Part shown: one piece after another, positions 57,230 to 64,000 of the stretch
Layout of the letters: every line of letters begins with the position of its first letter
How positions within the stretch are numbered: the first letter of the stretch is position 1
Source of the DNA: Epiperipatus broadwayi
Taxonomy: Eukaryota > Onychophora > Udeonychophora > Euonychophora > Peripatidae
Assembly (NCBI GenBank): GCA_028023455.1
Contig: JAQFVV010000151.1
Coordinates: 155,001-219,000 of the forward strand
Length of the DNA: 64,000 bases
Reading direction: 5' to 3'
Position numbers and translations under genes: made by a program
Notes under the pieces: generated by a model
What the model saw: only the letters and a program-made list of their open reading frames with translations
What the model was told of the DNA's origin: nothing
Databases searched by the model: none

Positions 57230-58260
57230 CATGAATCTTGTTCAAGTATTGGAAGAAATTGTAGAAAGTACCAATGAATATGAGTTACCATTATGCTATG
57301 GAATTGTGGGTTCTGAAAAGGCATTTTATTCCATAAGCATTTTCACAGCCATTTAAAATTTGGTCCATTACGATTTGTTAAAATGCAATTATAAGATTAC
57401 ATGATGATATCTAAGATGATTAACATAGGTAGGGTAAGCTCATATCTTCAAAAAAATTTACAGCAATTTTACATGATGTATTTTGTGAATTGAAATAGGA
57501 AGCTAGGGGAGTAAAAATAAATTGAAATTATTTAAGTTATTTTTAATTTTCAGATGTTTTGTGTTTGAAATAATGTTTTGGAGCTTTGGAAAATATCATA
57601 AGACTTGCCAAATGAGAATAAGCAAGGAAGACGAAAGATAAAATATTAAAGAGAATAATGTTCAATGTACTTTCACAGAAAAAGAAAAATAGAGACTGAT
57701 AATTATGAATTAGAAGAAAATAACTACAATTATTTTGGTCATTAATACAAATGGAAACATAATAGATGAAATTAACTATGGAATTAAACTTGAATGAAAA
57801 TTTTTTAAAAATAATTTAATGTTAAAATGGAAATATGCATATCTGTTTGAAAAGGTTCTAATAAGTGTATTTTACTAGTCCTTACTTATGGATCTTGAAC
57901 CTGAACACTTAAAAGAAAAGCAATGCAGAGATTTCAGACCACTCAGTGAAATATGGATATGTTAGGAATAATAAAATGAAAACAAAATACATGTGGTGAG
58001 AGAACACACATGTCTGTATCATTAAAAAAATCAAGAGATTGAAATGGAGCTGAACTGGAAATATTTCTAAAAGTGATGATAATTAGATGGACAGCTGGGT
58101 TTCAAATAGAATTCCTAAAGACTTAGAAAAAGACCACGTGTGAAATGGATGGATGAATAAGAACGTTTGTTACACTATCTGGAAAAAAGAGGATATGTTT
58201 GAAAGAATCAAATTAAACTTGGAGACCATGTAGGGGATTTATAATGGTTAAAAATGAATA
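57230..58260 (+). mobile_element. Decayed RTE-like LINE 3' half
   Basis: Recognisable in shifted frames: TDNYELEENNYNYFGH (57690-57740), the same segment as ELETNNYKYLN at 24740, and near the end RWTAGFQIEF, AAAGACCACGTGTGAAATGG and ATGGATGAATAAGAACG, aligning with RWTIEILNWIPRD and RPHVRWMDE at 16390. Heavily mutated and inactive. Confidence 0.7.
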
Positions 58261-59041
58261 AATGAAAAATTATGTGATGCTTTATTTGCAGATATAATTA
58301 GAATGATTAACACAGCCACTTTCAAATATATATATGGACGAGTGCCTGGAGATGGTGTAGAATTGGAGTGATACCTACAAATATATTAATAGCAAGATTT
58401 TATATTTTGAGGTTGTCTGTAGTACAAAAATGAATAACATTTAGTTGAGGCAGCACATATTTCAAATCTTTACAATTAATATTAAATTTTAATAATTGGG
58501 AAATTATTGAATATTGTATTGCTTAATAACCATTGTCAATATGTCTGAACAGTGCATGACCACTCCAATATCAGAAACTAATGTAAAAACCACCCATAAA
58601 AGTGTTAAATTTTATCCAAGAACTGTGATTGTGTATGTTAAATGCCTTTGTGGAGTTTTTCCAATTTTTTTTTTTTAAAAAGAGATGTACCAGCTACATA
58701 CTCTTGAAATGAACTAATTCATGATAAATGTAAAAATTTCTTTTTGAATGTTTTTCTGTACTATCAATAACAAATTAAAATTAGAGCAGGTATAAACATA
58801 CAGATAAATCAATTAGGGGAATGTACCCATGATCATACATCAATTTTGGTGACTTTGTGTCCAGAGCTAAAAACTAATCCTTATAGTATATAAAAATCAC
58901 TTACGTTGACCTTCATAGTTCATGTTTTAATGAAATTCATTTTATACTTATAGTAATGGTTTTAAAAATCATTATTCCTTAATGCCCTGGCTTGATCAAA
59001 GAAGTATTGATGATTTCAAGAACTCACTCATTACAATATGC
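58261..59041. other. Non-coding AT-rich stretch
   Basis: Nothing recognised. Confidence 0.5.
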
Positions 59042-59228
59042 AATTTATCCAAAATACTTCAAACCCTTTTTAACAAAACTTTATTTGTACATACATACAT
59101 ACACCTATGTTTCGACTGTCTTGCAGTCTTCTTCAAACCCAGTTCACTTTAATCTCAGTCAAAATGTAGATGTATGTATATATGTACAAATAAAGAGTTT
59201 TGCTAAAAAGTGGTTTGGGTAAAATTAT
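59042..59228. mobile_element. Foldback element with core hairpin, second copy type
   Basis: Arms at about 59042-59107 and 59166-59228 pair (CAAACCCTTTTTAACAAAAC with GTTTTGCTAAAAAGTGGTTTG; TTTGTACATACATACAT with its complement). The minus-strand core reads TTGAAGAAGACTG, CAAGA, CAGTCGAAAC. Same architecture as 56071-56248 but different arm sequence. Confidence 0.82.
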
Positions 59229-61124
59229 TTATAAATTATTACGCAGAATCAAGAAAAATGTGATTTTAGTAATATTTCTGATTCATTACAATATATTTCT
59301 TAATATGAGAAGCTAAAATAATTTGTCTTAATGGGATAGAAGTTATGGACACTTATCAACTGATGTTGTTGATTGTTGTAACCTATTGTTTTCTCATTTT
59401 TACAGTTGAGTAAACAAACCTGATACTAAATATGATAATTCTTTACACTGATGGCTTTTGTAAGAGTAACTGAATGGTTTGTTGGTCAAAAAATTTGCTT
59501 AATGTTCGAGCACCAAAAATAACAGGGTCAATCTGTGATCCATGGATTTTTAGCTCCCAAATATCCTATTTCATTACTGCACTAAATCACATTGGACAAA
59601 TATGGGTGTGATATTAGATTATAGTATTATTGGATTAATATATATATGTATGTATTTTGAATAACCTGCTTACTATTCTATCTTAAAAAATTTCAATTGA
59701 AAATTGAGCAGTTAATTTGGATACTAAATCTCCCAAGACATAAGTTGGCAATAGTATATAAAAATAAATTATAATATAAATTTAATTAAAACACTTGATA
59801 ATTTTTTTAAAATTATTTTGAAACATCGGTTTTTGAATTAGATATTACAAAACCTCGTTTTATTTTTAAATAGTCCTTTAGGTTAATGATTGTTCTTTAC
59901 TTGATTTATTTGTTACTAACTTTTACTTTCAAATTGTTTTTTGATTGCCTCATCTTTTTTATTTTCAGTTTTTGATAACATTCGGCAATATAATATTTTG
60001 CCAGATGCTCAATAGTTTTCATTTTAAATTACTTCATAAAATCTTTTTAGTCATTGTAATTATATTACAATTCATCAACATATGATGAAACCATATATTC
60101 CTACATAATATACAATACTGACAAAAGTGGAAACAAATAAAGAAGATAGCAGTACTTATAGGTAAATGATCGACTAATCGATAATTATTTCAAAAATCTG
60201 TGCTTTTGTGCAATCTTAATCTCAATTCAAATTACGATATTGCATAGCTGAAAAAGAGCATAGACTGTCATGTTTGTGTAAAAATGTTTTATATCATTTT
60301 TTATTTCTTCTAAATACATTGCATTTCTTATTAACAAACAGAACTGTATAGTATGCAAATCACTTAGTTCTAAGTATGTGAAGAAATATAGATGCATTAT
60401 AGAATGAAAGTATTTTATATACTTTAACATATTATTTTTTAAAACATTAATTTCATTGATGATTTTCACTTCCCCTCCCCCTTCCATCAAACCAATATTA
60501 ACTTCTGCATGTGATCAACACCATAATGAGCATTAAATCTGAAGGAGTCAGCTTTTTTTAATCACATTTACATCATCATGAACAAATGTTAATAGAAGTA
60601 TATGTAGATATTTTATAAAAAGATTATTATTTTAAAACTAATCCGATAAACATAATGGTATACAGTACAGATAGCTTTTCCTTATCGTCCACATATCACA
60701 CTATCAGAACGACTAGCCTATAGCTTAATTCACTGTACGCAGTGTCGCCCTAGCATCAGAGTAAAAGATTATAACAGTTTCAGTTGACTTAACTGAGATT
60801 GTGTTTTACCTCTACTCCACTTTCCCCAGTAGGAATCTATTTAAGAATGCTAAGCAATGAATAATTTTAATCAATTCAGAGATAGATAAATATTTTCCAA
60901 GAATTATTAAAATCTTACAGATCGAAGATTAATTAACATTATTTGTAATAAATGCAGAACTTTCTACATCATCCATAGTATCTACTACACAGAGACTAGT
61001 TGAGAATCTAAAACAATGTACTATCTAACTTAATGGTTTTAGTATTGCTTCTTCCATTTTTAAAGGAATATCAGTTATTATATTATTTTCATTTAAAACA
61101 AAAACACATATTTTATAGAAATAC
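59229..61124. other. Non-coding AT-rich stretch downstream of the DHHC gene
   Basis: No gene supported. An 87-codon minus frame at 60227-60490 shows no domain. Confidence 0.5.
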
Positions 61125-61130
61125 TTTATT
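61125..61130 (-). terminator. Polyadenylation signal of the DHHC gene
   Basis: AATAAA on the minus strand, about 87 bp after the stop codon, followed by an A/T-rich stretch. Confidence 0.6.
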
Positions 61131-61216
61131 TTTTTTATACATACAATTTATAAAAAAAAAAAAGTGTCCAAAATAAATAATCTACTATGCACAATTAAAA
61201 ATGGATGTACGATTCG

Positions 61217-62427
61217 TTATAAAGAGTTGCAGCTCATATACTCCTTCCTTTCCATTTTCCAGATTTTGTTTTTGATTTGTCTAAATTTTGAAGTGAAGTA
61301 ACGAAAACATCCATAACATGGGATTCCATGGAGCCAGGTTTCATTCAAAGGTGATGTGAACTGGTGTTTCAAAAGATATATTTCTAGCACCGTTCCTGTG
61401 ATGTTCAGGACCGCTAAGGCAAGGAATGAGACATCTTCATTAAAAAACATTTTAAAAGTGTCCCACCAATATTTATCACCATAAAGCCTTTGAATATATA
61501 AATAACAACTGATGAGATATGTCAACTGACTCATTGCCATTAATGACAAAAATAAAACAAATACTTTCTGATTGTACTCGCCTACACATTTGAAGAGAAA
61601 AAGGCAGTGGTGGTCCATACATGTGACGCAACAATTACAAAGTTTGCAGTGTCGAGTTTTTTCTGGTAAAATAATCTGTAAAAGAAAAGATTGAAAAATT
61701 ACATTTTTGAATATATAAAATAGTAATTATTAAAGGATTGTGTTAATTGATGATGTTAGAAATTCAGTTGGCCTGACTTAAATAAATGAATTTTTCTTCG
61801 AGTCTATTTAGTCTTCATAATGAATTGAATGTAATTTTTTTAAAATACACACTTTTTGGCATATCAAGAAGTCTAATAATAGAATAGATTGGTCATAGCA
61901 TAGACAATTGATATTAATACTCAATTTCTCAAAATACCTCCCATTGGAAAAAAACAATTGATAAATTTTATGACGTTAATCAATTTCTTAAAAGATTTGT
62001 GTGTGAAGAAAATATTACTGCTGTTTAGAATACAACAAAAAGAATGCAAAGTAATTGGATTTTGACTCTTTCTGTCACTCAGCAGAGTTTATTATTCTGA
62101 TTCTATTTTAGTTTTCAATATGTTGAAAAAAATTCTTGGCTTACTATTTTCATTAAAAAGTTAAAGAATTAAATAAATTCTATATTTTATTTTATTGAAT
62201 ATAATAAATTTTAATTTATATTTATTTCTAAAACTTACCTCACAAAGCCCACAGAATTTGCTGAGAAAGACATTGGTTTGTGCTAGTTCCAAGATGGCAG
62301 CTGGACCATTCTGCTTTATGATTGTTTCAGGATGACTATAAAGTAACCATCCATAGGTGTAGATCATCAATAAAATATTTGAACAACCAAAAATATTCCA
62401 AAAAATATACCCGTATAAATCTGAAGA
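61217..62427 (-). CDS. DHHC-type palmitoyltransferase, last two coding exons (5' part missing)
   Basis: An integral-membrane protein S-acyltransferase. Exon A (62427-62239, 63 codons) opens SSDLYGYIFWNIFGCSNILL, a membrane segment, and ends FCGLCE at a donor GAG|GTAAGT. Exon B (61675-61217) starts after TTTTACAG. Both joints are phase 0. Across the junction the Cys-rich domain reads CX2CX9HCX2CX4 with DHHC, then CVGEYN, so the zinc-binding residues and catalytic Cys are present. The usual PWxxN after DHHC is LFLFK here. Two further hydrophobic segments follow (VLFLSLMAMSQLTYLISCYL and FLALAVLNITGTVLEIYLL), then PLNETWLH, in the place of the TTxE motif, and a basic tail ending MSCNSL. Closest in feel to the ZDHHC13/17 or ZDHHC23 groups, not resolved. 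Upstream exons were not found between 62428 and 64000. Confidence 0.9.
61676..62238 (-). other. Intron of the DHHC gene
   Basis: 563 bp with GTAAGT donor (62238-62233) and TTTTCTTTTACAG acceptor (61676). No nested feature seen. Confidence 0.85.
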
Positions 62428-62984
62428 CTAAAATAGGATAAATGACATATAGATAATGGGTATCACATTTACATACAAAATAAGTAATACACTCTGACAT
62501 GGTATAGATTTCAGGCCTCTTACAACACTGCTACTATGCTATTCTACTTTAATTTAATATTAAAAATGTCTGATAGTAAGTCAGTTTTTTAAAAGAAAAT
62601 GTTTTTTTTTTCTTTTGGGAGGGGAGGATAGAAAAATATTAAAAGAGGACAAGTATTCATAAAATCATACTTAAATGGTAACCCTTTCTAAAATTTTATA
62701 AATATTACTTTCTTGGACATGGATGGAAAAGACTTTTGTCAGCTACATAAATCAACTATATATTTGGTTTGAATCATATAGCAGACAAACTTCTTTCAAA
62801 AGGATTTACATTACAAGATATCCTGAACAAAAAAGTTAAGATTACTTCCTCATTGAAAATTATGCAAATACAGTCATAGAAAAAAAGTCCTTTTATGTAG
62901 TCTGCAGTAGAATAAAAACTTCTTGAAGATTATTAGAAGACATTACCATGCTAGCCAACAACAACCAGTGCATTTTTTCCTTTC
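62428..62984 (-). other. Probable intron of the DHHC gene, right part
   Basis: The acceptor CCTATTTTAG lies at 62428-62437 on the minus strand. No earlier exon recognised. Confidence 0.5.
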
Positions 62985-63180
62985 ATCATAACTATGCCAT
63001 CTAAGTTTTAGTAACTAATAGATACCAGATGATAGTGCTTAAATTCCAATCCAGTGCTATCCTATGCAATATCTCTGGACTACTTTCAAGCTTATGGTCT
63101 TCATCAGTGTGAACAGCTTTGGATCTTGGAACTGTGCACTTGGATCTTTAGGATAGGGATTTATTAAACACTATCATCCA
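62985..63180 (-). mobile_element. Old hammerhead-family element
   Basis: Diverged but colinear with the dispersed family: minus-strand AAGATCCAAGTGCACAGTTC, then the hammerhead remnant (63066-63124), GATAGCACTGGATTGG and the tail with GGCATAG. ATGATAGTG/CACTATCAT occur as inverted words at the edges. It lies within the probable DHHC intron, antisense to none. Confidence 0.75.
63066..63124 (-). ncRNA. Decayed hammerhead motif with intact first core box
   Basis: CTGATGA is intact and the stem II loop is CATAA as in 47740. The second box is GAAAG and stem I is mismatched (TTCACA against TCCAGA). Probably inactive. Confidence 0.65.
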
Positions 63181-63826
63181 TGGTGGAAGAAAAAAAGTAT
63201 GCTATTAAAAACAGCAATGTGTAAGCTAGAATCATGTGACAATAATCAGAAGTTGAATATTTTGATGTTTTTTTCATTCTTATTTACTGTGTAGATAAAA
63301 ATAATTAAATACTCATTTATTGATCAATAACTGAATATCTAGCTTCACTTATAAAAATCATAAAAAATTGTTACAAAGCTGAAAAATTGTTTAGAACCCA
63401 AAACATTTACTGTATTTGGTTCTGAATCCTTGATTATGGGCACAGAAGATAAATACACTAATTGTTATAGCCACAAAGATTTTATAAATAAAGATTTATT
63501 TTCAATATTTTTTTTTTTTAAAAAATTTACTTTTTAGGATCTTACATATTATTTGAGTATTATTAAACCATTTCTTGATCAATTCATGGTTCAGTTTGGC
63601 ATTTTGATGATGAAACATCAAGGAATATTACTGACTGAATAATAAAAAATTGTAATACTATCTTCCTTATTGAGTGACAAAATATCAAGATGCCATCTCC
63701 TTTACAGAGAAGTTGCTTTTAAAGTTTCATTCACTTAATAACACCATTAAAATTTTTATAAGGAAGTTTAAAAAAAAAAGCATTGATGTGAGTAGTTTAA
63801 ATCATTCTTTTTTTTTTCATGTGTCA
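63181..63826. other. Non-coding AT-rich stretch
   Basis: Nothing recognised. Confidence 0.5.
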
Positions 63827-63912
63827 AAGCATCAGCCGGGAAGTGAACCCGCTAATCCGGGACAACTGCTTGTAAGGCAGCTGTGCTGACCACTTGGCCA
63901 CTAACGCTTGTC
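63827..63912 (-). mobile_element. tRNA-derived SINE
   Basis: Minus strand GTGACAAGCGTTAGTGGCCA with A-box TGGCCAAGTGG and B-box GGTTCACTTCC, ending TGATGCTTTGACACATG. Same family as 47106 and 51465. Target-site duplication not evident. A 71-codon plus frame over it is an artefact. Confidence 0.82.
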
Positions 63913-64000
63913 ACTTGTCAACATTGTGACAGGATTGCACACATCCGCAACAGATACCATATTGTTAACTCATCAACTTACTATCATTATCTTTTACAAT

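Overview
This is an AT-rich nuclear window from an animal. It shows intron/exon structure, C2H2 zinc-finger genes, non-LTR retrotransposon fragments, tRNA-derived SINEs and hAT-like MITEs. Nothing looks bacterial or organellar. The reverse transcriptase at 12545-14180 resembles elements I associate with ticks and other chelicerates, so an arthropod is my best guess, with low confidence at any finer level.

Layout. Positions 1-5684 are a tandem array of about 13.3 copies of a ~427-bp monomer. Each monomer carries a hammerhead self-cleaving ribozyme motif on the + strand. 5685-37250 is dominated by an old ~20-kb duplication: landmarks at 5690, 10480, 12014 and 15480 recur at 26010, 29325, 31729 and 36420. 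Each unit has one C2H2 zinc-finger gene. The left copy (12014-14727) is a pseudogene split by a LINE; the right copy (31729-32904) is an intact 391-codon reading frame. 34170-37250 is duplicated again at 48060-50800. 39213-42354 holds decayed LINE and gag-like remnants. 42355-54850 is mostly non-coding with SINEs. 54851-55650 is a second tandem array (4 x 200 bp). 56000-60500 holds two foldback elements and a decayed LINE. 61217-62427 (minus) carries the last two exons of a DHHC palmitoyltransferase gene that continues upstream, either between 62428 and 64000 or beyond the window.

The most interesting system is the hammerhead family. The satellite and a set of dispersed elements (for example 8537-9261, 17253-17457, 29026-29209, 37253-37580, 47640-47960, 62985-63180) share a type I hammerhead core: a CUGANGA box, stem II, GAAA, a tiny stem III, then a UC cleavage site. 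Stem I covaries between satellite and dispersed copies. The stem III sequence is a 6-nt palindrome in both subfamilies (ACCGGU and ACUAGU), which suggests a ribozyme that works as a dimer. Two dispersed insertions have 14-15 bp target-site duplications and one is a partial head-to-tail dimer. This fits retrozyme-like elements that move as tandem or circular RNA copied by a LINE. All of this is read by eye; no folding, alignment or database search was run.
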